This document shows, piece by piece, positions 32,540 through 43,844 of a stretch of DNA of 64,000 bases; positions within the stretch are counted from its first letter, which is position 1; each line of letters starts with the position of its first letter. A program made the translations under genes and the position numbers. Source of the stretch: Ascarosepion bandense (lineage: Eukaryota; Mollusca; Cephalopoda; Sepiida; Sepiidae); assembly GCA_037127315.1 (NCBI GenBank), contig JBBBDQ010000442.1, positions 1,451,001 through 1,515,000 on the forward strand, given 5' to 3'. The notes beneath the pieces were generated by a model. The model made no database searches. It had not been told where the DNA came from and worked only from the letters and a program-made list of their open reading frames with translations.

Positions 32540-33455
32540 GCAACAAGGTCCCACCCATTTACAGTTAGATCAACCAAACGCAGGCGTCAGTTCTACTCCA
32601 TCAGCTTCTTTTCTCACACTTCCCGCCTTTGGAGCTCCCTTCCATATACTTGCTTTCCTTAAGGCTACAACCTCCAGGAATTTAAATGTAATGTCAATAC
32701 CCATCTCTTATCCCATTAACTCCAACCGTTTCTACATCACATAGCTTGTTTCTTTCCACATCTACATATCTTGTTTCTACATCTTTCTTTCTACATCTAC
32801 ATATCTTGTTTCTACATCTTTCTTTCTACATCTACATATCTTGTTTCTACATCTTTCTTTCTACATCTACATATCTTGTTTCTACATCTTTCTTTCTACA
32901 TCTACATATCTTGTATCTACATCTTTCTTTCTACATCTACATATCTTGTATCTACATCTTTCTTTCTACATCTACATATCTTGTTTCTACATCTATCTTT
33001 CTACATTTACATATCTTGTTTCTACATCTTTCTTTCTACATCGACATATCTTGTTTCTACATCTTTCTTTCTACATCTACATATCTTGTTTCTACATCTT
33101 TCTTTCTACATCTACATATCTTGTTTCTACATCTATCTTTCTACATTTACATATCTTGTTTCTACATCTTTCTTTCTACATCTACATATCTTGTTTCTAC
33201 ATCTTTCTTTCTACATCTACATATCTTGTTTCTTTCTGCTTCTACATATCTTCTTTTTCTTCCTCCTGACTTACGCAGCTACTCTTCACTCCTGTGTTCA
33301 CATCCTTCTCTTGCCCTTTCTCTTTTACCCCCTGTAGCTGGTTCGTCTTTGTCTTCACGCTTTTCCTGTCTAAAACTTTAACTCTCTTATGTAGCCCCTT
33401 GCACATCAGTGTCAGTACCACCTTGCTTAGAGTGAAATGATTAAAAGAAATAACA
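32540..33455 (+). pseudogene. Jockey/L2-like LINE 3' end with internal minisatellite
   Basis: Upstream of the minisatellite the plus strand reads FFSHTSRLWSSLPYTCFP, the conserved RT C-terminal block (SRLWNSLP in relatives), and then NLQEFKCNVNTHL after one stop. Downstream of it, 33,390-33,445 is the LINE tail (TGTAGCCCCTTGCACATCAG, ACCTTGCTTAGAGTGAAATG, ATT). The short 3' UTR has thus been enlarged by about 500 bp. Confidence 0.8.
32752..33250. repeat. 35-bp minisatellite
   Basis: The unit is TTCTACATCTTTCTTTCTAC followed by ATCTACATATCTTGT, about 14 units, with variants TTGTATC, CATCTATC and CATTTAC. All three plus-strand frames are open (SFFLHLHILF, LSFYIYISCFYI, STSTYLVSTSFF); 35 is not a multiple of three, so the frames cycle through the same peptides. 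Confidence 0.95.
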
Positions 33456-34264
33456 AAATTTCTAATTTTTTCTTTTGAGTCCTTTTTCATTTTTTCCGTC
33501 GACTTTCGCCGCCATCTTTTTTTTCTTACGTAAAGTCTTAGTTATTGTTTTATTGCGTTTTTGTTTAATTTAGTTTTCTCTTATAATCTACTTTATTTGA
33601 TCAAGTTTCGGAGAATCTTTGAATGAAAACTTTTTTGTTAATTGTTTTTGACATTTGAACAATTTTTTTTTCTTGTTTGATATTTTTAGTTTTCTTTCCT
33701 CGGTTCTCGACCGACATTTATTTTATTTGTTTTGGTTAACTTCCAATTTTCCCAGTGTTTGTTTTATTTTTAATTCAGCTTTATTTCTTAGACCTTATTG
33801 CATTTAGTTTAAAATTCTTATTCTTTTCTCGTACTTGGTGTAAAACTAACCAGTATGCGGGTTATGATTGAACTCAACAATCTGCGCCCGGATTCGAACT
33901 CTCCACTTGAATACGAACTCGACACCGATAATCTTTCCTTGAATGCGGACCCAGAATGCAAACGTAACACAGGGGCCGTTCGCCAGGAGTCAAGCCTTCA
34001 ACGCTCTCGTTTAAAAACCTACAGCCGAATCCATTGTGGCAAATTAAGGGATTCACGTCGGCATATTTTGCCAAGACTTGTATGCTGCCTTTCCCCTCCG
34101 GCCAAAGTGCGCCCTGCAATAGCACACAGATGCAGTCTGCTGGTGCTTCTGAGGATGATGTCGTGTATGACATGCACACACTTGGGCGAACTTTTATTTC
34201 CTTTTTCGTACTTGGTCAAAGTTCATTTAGTATCGTCTTGCTGTAATTCTCTATTATGTTCTTT
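33456..34264. other. No recognisable gene
   Basis: T-rich up to 33,850. Overlapping frames at 33,855-34,280 (plus, 141 codons) and 33,874-34,179 (minus, 101 codons) have no recognised motif and lack support as a gene. Confidence 0.4.
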
Positions 34265-34690
34265 TCATGGCCGTATCTGACTACCGGGAACACCGGGCAC
34301 GGGTCCGGCCCGATCCGTGCAATCATAGTGAAAATCCGGGCAAGGAAAAATGTCTTCGTCAGAAATCAATCTAAACAATTCACAAAGAAAGAAAGAAAAA
34401 CAAAGAAAACATCCGAATGAACGCAGTAAAAATCTGTTTGTTTATTTATTAATTTTAGGAAAAAAGATTGGTTATACTCAGAAAGTCCGAACCCGATTTC
34501 CTGCTTTCGTTCACGTTCTGTGCCTAATTTCCATTGGAATAGCCGAAAAAATCCGCAAAAATCAGTTTCTGGAAACGGCTGACACTGATGACGTCATCAT
34601 ATTGTCAACTAATAAATCCGGGCAATTTTCTCTGTGCCCGGTGTTTTTTTTAGCACCGGCTACGGTCCCGGTTCTTTCTATTAAGTTAAT
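34265..34690. mobile_element. Possible MITE with GC-rich inverted ends
   Basis: ACTACCGGGAACACCGGGCA then CGGGTCCGG at the left is mirrored near 34,618-34,678 by CCGGGCA...TGCCCGGTGT and CACCGGCTACGGTCCCGGTT. The ends are imperfectly palindromic and GC-rich against an AT-rich interior. No transposase. hAT-like origin is possible but unproven. Confidence 0.4.
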
Positions 34691-34699
34691 TTAATTTTC

Positions 34700-35130
34700 A
34701 TTCAAAAATGAAATCTATTTTGGTTTTATTCTTTTTTTAAATTTAAATTTTAAAATATTATATTGATTTTTTTTTCAGTAATTAATTCGATTTTTTCTAG
34801 TTTAACAAGTTTTACTTTTTATTGCATATTTTCCTTTTGTTTTTTAATTTTATTTTTAATTAATTTTATTTTTAATTTTTTAATTTTAATTTTTTTTAAT
34901 ACTATTATTAATTTAATACTATTATTTTTTTAATAAATTAACATAACATAAATTAACATAAATTTTTAATAAATTAATAATAAATTAACTATTTAATAAT
35001 AGTTAATACTATTATTTTTTTAATACTATTATTAATTTAATACTATTATTAATTTTTTAATTTTAATTTTTTTTTATTTTTAATTTTAATTTTATTTTTC
35101 TTTAACTCCACCGTTTATTCTTTGTTTTAA
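34700..35130. repeat. AT-rich simple sequence
   Basis: Runs of TTTTTAATTTTAA and the repeated TAATACTATTATT. No gene. Confidence 0.75.
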
Positions 35131-35595
35131 CTTTTATTTTTTAGAAAGAATTAATATTTTTATTTTTTTTAATCTTCATTTTATTCTTTTTCACCGCTTC
35201 TTCAATTATTATTTTTCGCAAGTAAAAATGAACATAGAAATAGTTTGCCTGTTTTGTTAAGTAGAGTTCTTTTGAAAATGGCTGACATAAGTAGGTCCGT
35301 GAAAAGGGAACTTTTTGTGTGCCTTAGATAAGAGGAAATTTAAACGGGGGTGGAGCAACTACAAAAACACAAATGCAAACAAAGACCAAGCAAAGAAAGA
35401 CCAAATGCAGAAATGCTACTAAAAGAGTTAACGTTTCAGATGCATCTGATAGGACAATAACTGAGAAATCACCCTCATGTTGAAAGTCGCCCCAGTTGTA
35501 TTATTAACTTCGCAAAATTTTTCAAAAGATCCAAAAGTTATAAAAAATCTTATAAAAAAAAGATAAGCTTTTGGAAAATCCTAAGAATTACAGAG

Positions 35596-36336
35596 GTTCA
35601 AAAAGTAAATGGTGTCTGTCTTCGTGGTAGACAAGCATTCGCTCGAAACTTTTCGCTCTACAAAAGACACGGTAATCTGATCACTGATGTCACTAGGGGT
35701 TAACTCCAATGAGTCATTTATAGGGATTGATTTTTTCATATGAAAAGTACTGTTCCCCACAACCAAAAAACTGTCTTGAGGTCGCCAGCCGCGAGATGAT
35801 TACCAAAGACCAAATATGAGGGTCAGCGCAAGATCATTTGGCAATATACGTGTTCCCTCCCCCAGAATTATAGGACAGCACCTAGCCACCATTTTCAATC
35901 AGCAAGGCTATATAGTAGGTATCACTTTGACCACCTGAACTGGGGATGGAGCTTCGATATCATGCACGATCGTTTGCCCTTCGTTTCCATCCACGACTTT
36001 TTGGACTTTTGTATTCGGAAAATGCCAATAACGAAATTGTTTGAACTGCGGAGAGACTAGTCAGCTCTCATTTTTCTGTCCAGAGAAGAAAGCATCTGTA
36101 TTTCCTCCTATAGACGATAAAAATTTGTCTCTGGACGATACTGACAGTTCCGCAGGGTCTGTAATGGACCTATCCTCGATTCGAACCGATGTAAAGAAAT
36201 CCCGGGTTGGGTTCTGTTCCACATTTCCTCACAAACCGAATATGAAAATGGAACAAGGAAAATGCCGTGTCATTCTGAGGAGAGAACCAAACAGCGGGCC
36301 CTCAGTTCCCAGAAGCCCTCTGAGCAAGAACACATG
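35596..36336 (+). pseudogene. Gag/ORF1-like zinc-knuckle relic
   Basis: A discontinuous plus-strand reading (VNGVCLRGRQAFARNFSLYK; RVPSPRIIGQHLATIFNQQG) leads into a 98-codon frame at 36,041 that contains CLNCGETSQLSFFC, a CCHC-type knuckle (C-x2-C-x4-H-x4-C) whose histidine is replaced by glutamine, followed by a Ser/Asp-rich tail. Several stops and a frame change precede it. Zinc knuckles after a positively charged region are typical of retroelement Gag or ORF1 proteins. The element type is not clear, and the missing histidine indicates a dead copy. Confidence 0.45.
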
Positions 36337-36865
36337 AAACCCAATTTCCTCTACCTGATCTAAGAGTGGTACCGCAGCGTCGTATGCTACATAAGCGAAT
36401 GAAATACAAGAAAGTATTAGCTGAGTCGAGAAAAAGTTAAAAAGATAAATAAACAAAATGGAAATCTTGAAGCGAAAAACAAAAAAAGCAAAAACAAAAA
36501 AACCGGTGAACCCATCATCCTCTGTTTTGTTTTCCACATCATCAAAGAAATTATTGTTATGGTGAAACACACCTATTCCTCAGATAATGGACTCTCCCTT
36601 CTATATTAATAAGAGTTAACAGGAAGTTAACTCGAAAAGTTCTTGGGACGTTCTTAGCTAGTTCTTAGAAGTTCTAGAGAGTTCTATTAGAGTTCAGACA
36701 TAGTTAGACTAAGGCAGTTGATATTAGTCGGTAGTTAGCCGAATATTAAGGGGTCATCTTACAGTGAAAGATTACCAAGTTCCTAACATTTTGGGTGCGT
36801 TAAAGCGATTAAAAACCGATATAGCAGGATTATAATCTTCAGTGCGAAAACTACTCCACAAGAAG

Positions 36866-37115
36866 GAAAAGAGAAGGAAGGAAGGAAGGAAGGAAGGAAG
36901 GAAGGAAGGAAGGAAGGAAGGAAGAAAAAGAGAAAGAAGAATAAGAGAAAGAGAGAGAGACAGAGAGGAATAAGATAACAAGACAGGGAATATGCAGGTC
37001 AAGAGAGGTAGAGAGAAATAGATACATTAAAAAGGTGAAAGAAAGATGGCAATCCTTACACTTTTTCTTCTGTGTGCCCTGTCCTTTCAGGACGTAGGCG
37101 ATCATGGCTTTCCAG
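36866..37115 (-). mobile_element. RTE-like 3' tail with (CTTC)n terminus
   Basis: Complement of 38,080-38,290: GAGAAAGAAGAATAAGAGAA, GGGAATATGCAGGTCAAGAG, AAAGATGGCAATCCTTACAC, then TGTGCCCTGTCCTTTCAGGA. In element orientation it ends in a pure (CTTC)n run of about 54 bases. It is truncated soon after GCGATCATGGCTTTCC. Confidence 0.85.
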
Positions 37116-37359
37116 AAGCTCTGGTACTAACAACCAAGTTGTTAAACTATTTCCTGGCTTTATCGACCAGTTTGATCTCATCGATAAGTATTGTAAAGAA
37201 CACCCACGGGTGGGAGAGTAGACTTGAACGAATAGGGACAGTATGTAGTTCAGAGAGTCGATGTACGGATCTTAGGGCATCAATGTTTTCATTTGATAGT
37301 TTGTTCAGATCATAGACTTGTGCGGTTTCGGGTAAATTTAGATAAGCCCAAGTTTAAGA

Positions 37360-38300
37360 TGACTGGCTATTGAAAATTAAATTATTTGGTAAGCGAGATT
37401 TCCAGGACCAACTGCTACTAATGCTACAGCAGAAATTAACGGTTGGGAATAGAGGGTGGGATAAATTAAAATCTAGAATTGGGTTATTTGCTAGTTCAAA
37501 ATGCCAATTACAGGTGAGGAATACTAAAATCAAGCAGGTACAAAAATTTAAATACCTGGGAACTGTTCTAACAGAAGAGGGAAAGTGCGATACAATGACC
37601 CGAAAGTGAATTGGCATGGTGAAGGACGCATTCCAGAAGCTGAGTAAAGTATTCAGATACAGGAAACTTTCACTAGAAACAAAGAACAGAGTACAGGATC
37701 GCTATGTGATGTCAGTTCTTCAATATGGCAGTGAATGCTGGACAATATCGTCAAAGATGAAGGAAAAACCTGAAGCAACTGAAATGTGGTTCTACAGAAG
37801 GATGCTGCGGATATCATGGATCGAGCATGTGAGCAATGATGAGGTTTTGGAAATGAAAAGGAAATTAATATTAAGCATCAGGAAGAGACAACTAAAGTTC
37901 CTGGGACATGCAATGAGGAAGGAGGGCTTGAAGAACCTGATACTAACAGGCCAGATAGAGGGAAAAGAGACAGGGGAAAGCGGTGTATAACATATTTGAA
38001 GGACCTGATCAGGTGAATGACAGAATGGAGCTTGCATGGTGCAACAGGAGAAAGCGTGCTAAGAGCCACCAGAGATAGGGAGACGTGGAAAGCCATGATC
38101 GCCTACGTCCTGAAAGGACAGGGCACACAGAAGAAAAAGTGTAAGGATTGCCATCTTTCTTTCACCTTTTTAATGTATCTATTTCTCTCTACCTCTCTTG
38201 ACCTGCATATTCCCTGTCTTGCTATCTTATTCTTCTCTGTCTCTCTCTTTCTCTTATTCTTCTTTCTCTTTTCCTTCCTTCCTTCCTTCAAATTCTAGTC
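37360..38300 (+). pseudogene. RTE-like element, longest 3' fragment in the window
   Basis: Reads from QVQKFKYLGTVLTEEGKCDT, a stop, then VKDAFQKLSKVFRYRKLSLE, VLQYGSECWTISSKMKEKPE, MLRISWIEHVSNDEVLEMKR and RKRQLKFLGHAMRKEGLKNL. These are the post-catalytic part of the RT and the C-terminal domain. The YADD region is not included. The 3' UTR runs to a short CTTCC run at 38,271-38,290. Compared with 1571-2197 this copy lacks two codons after LEM. Confidence 0.85.
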
Positions 38301-38530
38301 GGGTTCGTTGCATACACTTACGCGCAAATACTCTTGTGAAAATATGTCACTATCTCTTCTCTCTCTAGCTATGGGTTGAATTTCAGGAAACACGGGATCC
38401 TATTGCCTCGGTTGGCAACCAGTCTACCACCAAAAGAAACGGCCGCCTACCGAGGGAATGTCTTTTTCCTAGTCAGTTATGAATCTAAAGAAACACGACT
38501 GTCAAGTGTGTATCTGCACTTAACTGACAG
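38297..38530 (+). mobile_element. SINE type A, diverged and 5'-truncated
   Basis: From TTGCATACACTTACGCGCAA to CTGCACTTAACTGACAG it follows SINE A order: central domain, TTGGCAACCAGTCTACC, CCTACCGAGGGAATGTC and the tail. The stem-loop region is eroded. Confidence 0.7.
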
Positions 38531-38789
38531 ATATTCTATGACCATGTACAACACGGCAACACTCAATGCCAGATTAAAATACCCTACGATTTTGTTCAAT
38601 GTAGCTATACCCAATCACCATGTGACCCATCGCTATACTCTATGAGATTGTATTGCATTGCTATACACAATGACTTTCTCTCAAATTGCTATGCTTAACA
38701 AGCTTGAGCCCGACTTCTTTACTTCATGACCTTTAGCGAGTTGTTTATTATGCTGATGACCGCCATTTTTGGGAACAATTGCTTTTTTG

Positions 38790-38920
38790 TTAAATCGTTT
38801 CACCCCAAGCAAGGCAGTACCGCCACTGATGCGCAGGGGTATACATAAGAGAAGAGTCAAAATTCAAGCAGGAGGAGAGCAAAGAGAAAGACAAATCGGT
38901 TACAGGGGGTGTCAAAGATT
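38790..38920 (-). mobile_element. LINE 3' tail, truncated
   Basis: TCGTTTCACCCCAAGCAAGG then CAGTACCGCCACTGATGCGC, AGGGGTATACATAAGAG: complement of the jockey-like LINE terminus seen at 3770-3815. Confidence 0.8.
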
Positions 38921-39120
38921 ACAACATATCGATTTAGAGATATTTTATCTATTAAACATATCTTACTCTGGTACAAGGCTACTATAGTGGAGCACTCAGG
39001 GTGAATCGAACTACCAACCATGTCGTACTGAACGACTTGTTCTACGGTAGACGCCCTCAGTGGTAGTTTCTTCATTAAATTTATATCAATTTAGCACAAG
39101 GCCATAAATGAGGAACCTCT

Positions 39121-39360
39121 AATAGGACTGATTGATTTGTTTTCTACGGCATATCAACCGGTCACATGTTATTTAAAGCCAGAAAACATTTTTAGACTGT
39201 AATAATTTGGAGGGGATAAAAGGGATTTGCTGGTACAAGTCCTACTAATTAACCCATAGTTGAGGGGGAAGAAGTAGATTCTTACCTTTCCCAGAGGTAT
39301 TTGCGCATAAGTGAGTTTAAGGAACCCGACTGGAATTCGAACTTGACTCACTGACTTCTA
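39121..39360 (-). mobile_element. SINE type C, minus copy
   Basis: Tail at the left (CTACGGCATATCAACCGGTC, ATGTTATTTAAAGCCAGAAA), then CCCATAGTTGAGGGGGAAGA, TTTCCCAGAGGTATTTGCGC, ACTGGAATTCGAACTTGACT. This is the reverse of the 31,873-32,155 layout. Confidence 0.78.
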
Positions 39361-39955
39361 ATTAAGAGCCGTTTCTTTTTTAACTATCTTCACATCCAAG
39401 CCTGCAGCTGCTGGTATTCTAAGAATCGAATTAACTGCAAGAATAAGTCTCTATAAAACTGGCTTGTTAACCATTACGTTTCAACAAGGCGCCAGCAACA
39501 ATTCGGTTATGACCTATACCAAATATATATGTTATACTGTGCGTCTTAATAACCCATATTTTTAGTTACATTCTCCTTTGGCATCTCCTCACCAACCCGG
39601 GATCCTTAAGATAGTGTCCTTTCAAGAGTATGACATATATTTACCAATGTATTTACACACCGAAACAGAAATAAAATTGTTTGTTCATTTTAGCCTTGAA
39701 TTCAAATTCTTACGCATGGCACGAATTCCCGTTTCACAGTTAACGCGGGCCGTGCGTTCTTTTGCTACGAACATTCGGTTTATTTTCATCCGTTAGTAGC
39801 CTGTCCGCCTGTGATTTTATGCATTAACAATCCGACGACGCGATGTCAAAGAGGCTCTGCGAGTTAACTTATCAAACCGTTGGCATACAGCCAAAACCTA
39901 GAAAAAACAAAAGATCTAAAAAGCGACCCCAGCGCTCCACAAGCAGTCCTGTGCC

Positions 39956-39984
39956 AAAATATCAAAACGGGACTTTGATATTTT
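39956..39984. other. Perfect 11-bp hairpin
   Basis: AAAATATCAAA, loop ACGGGAC, TTTGATATTTT. It lies in a short unassigned frame (39,843-40,103). There is no terminator context, so it is noted only as a structure. Confidence 0.6.
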
Positions 39985-40088
39985 GCAAGTCTTGTGATTC
40001 AGCATCCCTTCTTTCCGACCAAAATTTGATCAAAAGCAATTTTCTCCGCTTTGCTATTTGCTTATCTTCCAATCAATGCAGGCTAATT

Positions 40089-40690
40089 TTTAGACAGATT
40101 TAATGAAAATTAAATTAATTTTTAGACAGATTTAATGAAAATTAAATTAATTTTTAGACAGATTTAATGAAAATTAAATTAATTTTTAGACAGAGTTAAT
40201 GAAAATTAAATTAATTTTTAGACAGATTTAATGAAAATTAAATTAATTTTTAGACAGATTTAATGAAAATTAAATTAATTTTTAGACAGATTTAATGAAA
40301 ATTAAATTAATTTTTAGACAGATTTAATGAAAATTAAATTAATTTTTAGACAGAGTTAATGAAAATTAAATTAATTTTTAGACAGAGTTAATGAAAATTA
40401 AATTAATTTTTAGACAGAGTTAATGAAAATTAAATTAATTTTTAGACAGAGTTAATGAAAATTAAATTAATTTTTAGACAGAGTTAATGAAAATTAAATT
40501 AATTTTTAGACAGAGTTAATGAAAATTAAATTAATTTTTAGACAGAGTTAATGAAAATTAAATTAATTTTTAGACAGATTTAATGAAAACTAAATTAATT
40601 TTTAGACAGAGTTAATGAAAATTAAATTAATTTTTAGACAGAGTTAATGAAAATTAAATTAATTTTTAGACAGAGTTAATGAAAATTACA
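40089..40690. repeat. 32-bp minisatellite, 19 units
   Basis: Unit AGACAGATTTAATGAAAATT followed by AAATTAATTTTT, strictly 32 bp from 40,091 to 40,698. Two alleles of the unit exist (GATTT and GAGTT). Their order is T T T G T T T T G G G G G G G T G G G. Confidence 0.97.
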
Positions 40691-40821
40691 TACTCCAAGA
40701 GCGTTAAATTCTGTTATTTACTATGTAATCAAACTCCTTGACTTCCGAGACAAATGATATATAATAATTTTACTAAAAAGGTAATCCGAATCGGCGAATA
40801 TATATATATATATTAACCATT

Positions 40822-41110
40822 TCACCCCAAGCAAGGCATTCCACTGCCACTATTGCGCTTGGGGCTACATAGGGGAAGGTAAATAGAAAGAGTGGTTAGA
40901 TATAGGAAATGTCAGAAGCGGGGTGATAGATAGATGGGTGGGTGGGAAAAGTGTTTGAAAGAATGGAAGCGAGTTAGTTTGTTAGGAGGTGTCTATTGAC
41001 CTTACATTTAAACCCCTGGAGATTGTAGCCCTCGGGGAAGCAGTCATGTGGAAGGGAATTCCACAGTCGGGAAGTGCGAGAAATAAGACGATAAACCTTT
41101 ATAGACAATA
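40822..41110 (-). pseudogene. Jockey-like LINE, RT C-terminus and tail
   Basis: Minus strand: SRTSRLWNSLPHDCFPEGYN then LQGFKCKVNRHLLTN, followed by the UTR and the tail (complement of TTTCACCCCAAGCAAGGCAT, TCCACTGCCACTATTGCGCT). It matches the better-preserved form of the block at 32,600. 5'-truncated. Confidence 0.82.
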
Positions 41111-41752
41111 ACCTTTAGTACTAACAACCCTCTTATATTAAATTTTACCTATTACACACCACGAACTATAATCAAATTTAAAGTTTTATAGAAAAAAATA
41201 ATTTCTTAAATTCAAAATTAAGGTTAAATATACAAAATTAGATTAATTATAAAACTGTGCTTAAATACAAAAATATTCTATAGTTGTACAAATAAACATT
41301 AAAGAAAGGTCCAATCCCGTCCTTCCCCACCCTTTACACCTTCCTATTCTCCCGCTCTAATAAAACCAAAGAATAAAGGCTAGCCAGGCGGTCATAAAAC
41401 ACACCTTCATGAATCAACTATATCCCCTATCTACCCAACTTTCTTCAAAATTCTAACGAACAATTTACAAGACGTATTCCCTTATCACTAACCCCCACCA
41501 ACATCCCACACACAACTCCCAAATATAAGTAAAGAGGTCTTCCATTCCTTTGCACGCCTCCTGATGAGACATTGGAAGTCCAATGTCGAAACAAAATGTT
41601 CAATTTGCAGTGGATAAATATTTAGAAAAAAAATTGTACATGTCCTAAAATATAATTTGTAATAAATATTCACAGCTTTAAATTATATATCGAGTATTGT
41701 TTTAAATTAATATTTTGAACGTTGTAAATTTGTCTTCGTTTCTTATTGACTC

Positions 41753-41795
<43 letters not shown>

Positions 41796-42400
41796 AATTT
41801 TGTTATTACATTGGTTTATAAAAGCATAATATCACTAGACAAACATTTTCATGTTTCAAAACAATACTCTTCTTCTTCAGGTGATGTGTTCAAATATATG
41901 GTGAAAATGATTTATTTTGAAAATATAAGATGAATTCATGGATATTTAGAAAATTAGGGAGTGGTAGTTGGAGAAAATGCTTTAGGTGTGTCAATATTGT
42001 TCAATCAAAAATGAGAATTATGTAACCATGGGGATTTGATATTTGGATTATGAAAGGAGGCGGGATGGCTTGGATCTAGACATGTCATTTTTTAATTTTG
42101 TCTGGATAAGATACAATAATGTTTATAATTTTTAACAGGAGCTTGGATTTTAGATTTCTTTTATTGAACAATAGATTTTTTTCTTTTTTTTTTTACGACT
42201 GTGAGTAAAGGGGTTAAAAGGTCATAATTCGGATTAAATAATTATGGTATACTTAGTTATATTGTATTAAAAACAACAATTACGTATTGTGTGGATTATT
42301 TATTTTAGTAAAATAATTTTTATTTTTTTAATTATGTTATAAATAAACATTGTAATTAATTAAATTTTAAAGAAAGTTATTTTGTCTGAGTAAGGTACAT
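41111..42400. other. No gene; Penelope-type tail motifs and TA run
   Basis: TA run at 41,755-41,790. Two places read like Penelope-type 3' ends: CTGATGAGACATTGGAAGTC then CAATGTCGAAAC (41,560) and TGTTTCAAAACAATACTCTT then CTTCTTCAGGTG (41,853). Otherwise AT-rich without coding features. Confidence 0.45.
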
Positions 42401-42404
42401 GTGT

Positions 42405-42580
42405 GTTTTGGTGCAGTGGATATCGGCTCAGAATGAGAAATCGTGGAGCCAAGTTCGAATTCCAGTTGAATTCCTTGCATTCACTTGGGAAAGGTATTAA
42501 TCCGTCTCTTCCCTCCAATTATGAGTTAAATAACAGGACAATTTGGGTTCTATAACCTTGGCTCAGAGTGGATGATAAAA
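42405..42580 (+). mobile_element. SINE type A, 3'-truncated
   Basis: tRNA-like head (TGGTGCAGTGGATATCGGCT; AAGTTCGAATTCCAG) and central domain up to GGGTTCTATAACCTTGGCTC. The stem-loop and tail are missing. Confidence 0.8.
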
Positions 42581-43300
42581 AAGTATGTATCAATAATGTA
42601 ATTTTCTTTTTTCATTTAATGATAATGCTATTGAGCTTATCAGAGAATATGAAGAAAATTTACATAAAATAAATAAACAAAACTTATATTATTTAAACAT
42701 GCATTAATGAAAAAACGCTGCCTAAATACACATAATTTGAATTTATATATTTATAAATGTAATGGCACTAGATTACACAACATCTCATGTCACATACTGT
42801 TTCCCTTCTGCGTTCTGACATTCGTAAAATCCTTATAGACAGTACTAAAATCATTGATCAGCACACAGACGCCTTAAAATTTTAGAGGCACTACATATTA
42901 GAAGCAATAGAATTCTTATCAATCGCCCAGCTTACCAAATTTCCGGACACATCACTCAATGTGAATAGTATATTACTACGTAATTCGATAATTCATATAA
43001 TTACTTCCCTTGAATTCTTTTAAATTCTATAACGTAATTTTTGGTTTTTTAAAAAACATTTTCGCAACCCTAAATATTCCACGTAATCAGAGTATCCACG
43101 CCTCCACGGGATCACATAATTTCACGCCTGCACGTGATCACATTATCACTTCTCTTGAATTTTTTTAAATTTCTTAACGTTTATTTAGTTCATCAAAATG
43201 TAGCAACACGATTCCACTACAAGACAATTGTTGATGGTTAAAAGATTGTTAAAAATTTGACCCTAATGATGAACGATGATGTTCGAAAATATTTGGTTAA
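42581..43300. other. No recognisable gene
   Basis: AT-rich sequence. A diverged direct repeat of the type CACG.GATCACAT.ATTTCACG occurs at about 43,105-43,150. No coding features. Confidence 0.4.
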
Positions 43301-43301
43301 C

Positions 43302-43373
43302 TTATGGACAATATGTATATAAATATAATTTTGAAATAAAAAGCCTCATTAAAAAATACGAGAAAATACAAAA

Positions 43374-43417
<44 letters not shown>

Positions 43418-43640
43418 ATCGAGACAGCAAGTAATTTTCTAAACATATGCTGTTACATATAAGAGACAATGAATGTCTATTATATTTAATCATGAGCCGT
43501 TCTAAACGTCGTATTTTGGCTTTAGTTTCAGTTGAAAATAAAGACAAAAATTCTCCAACATTTGGATAATTATTTATTGATTTTCTTCTAAGCTTTCGGC
43601 TCACATGAGCCATCTTCAGAGAGGTTGTTTAGACTGAAAT
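43302..43640 (-). mobile_element. Penelope-like element, 3' region with TA run
   Basis: On the minus strand the sequence after CTCTGAAGATGGCTCATGTG, AGCCGAAAGCTTAG is the kind of 3' segment that follows the endonuclease in Penelope-like elements. A TA run (43,380-43,413) sits within it. Confidence 0.55.
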
Positions 43641-43844
43641 ATTATAAGATCCACCATCACCGAAGATTTTATTTTGTGTTGACATAAAACTCCGCTTGGC
43701 AACGGCAATAGTTACCAAATATAATAAACGCAGTTCTTAAGTTTGCGATGCGGTTTTATGACGTCACACCGAGTGATAGCGCGAAATGACAACAAAACCA
43801 TGTAGTCAAATGCAATGTAATATGTTATGTCAGGATTTAAAGTT

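Noticed and set aside
32746..33381. Three overlapping plus-strand frames of 142-211 codons
   Set aside because: Minisatellite translations.
33855..34280. 141-codon frame as a host gene
   Set aside because: No motif, an equally long frame exists on the opposite strand, and it overlaps a possible MITE end.
40089..40690. CRISPR array (32-bp repeats)
   Set aside because: Repeats abut each other with no unique spacers.
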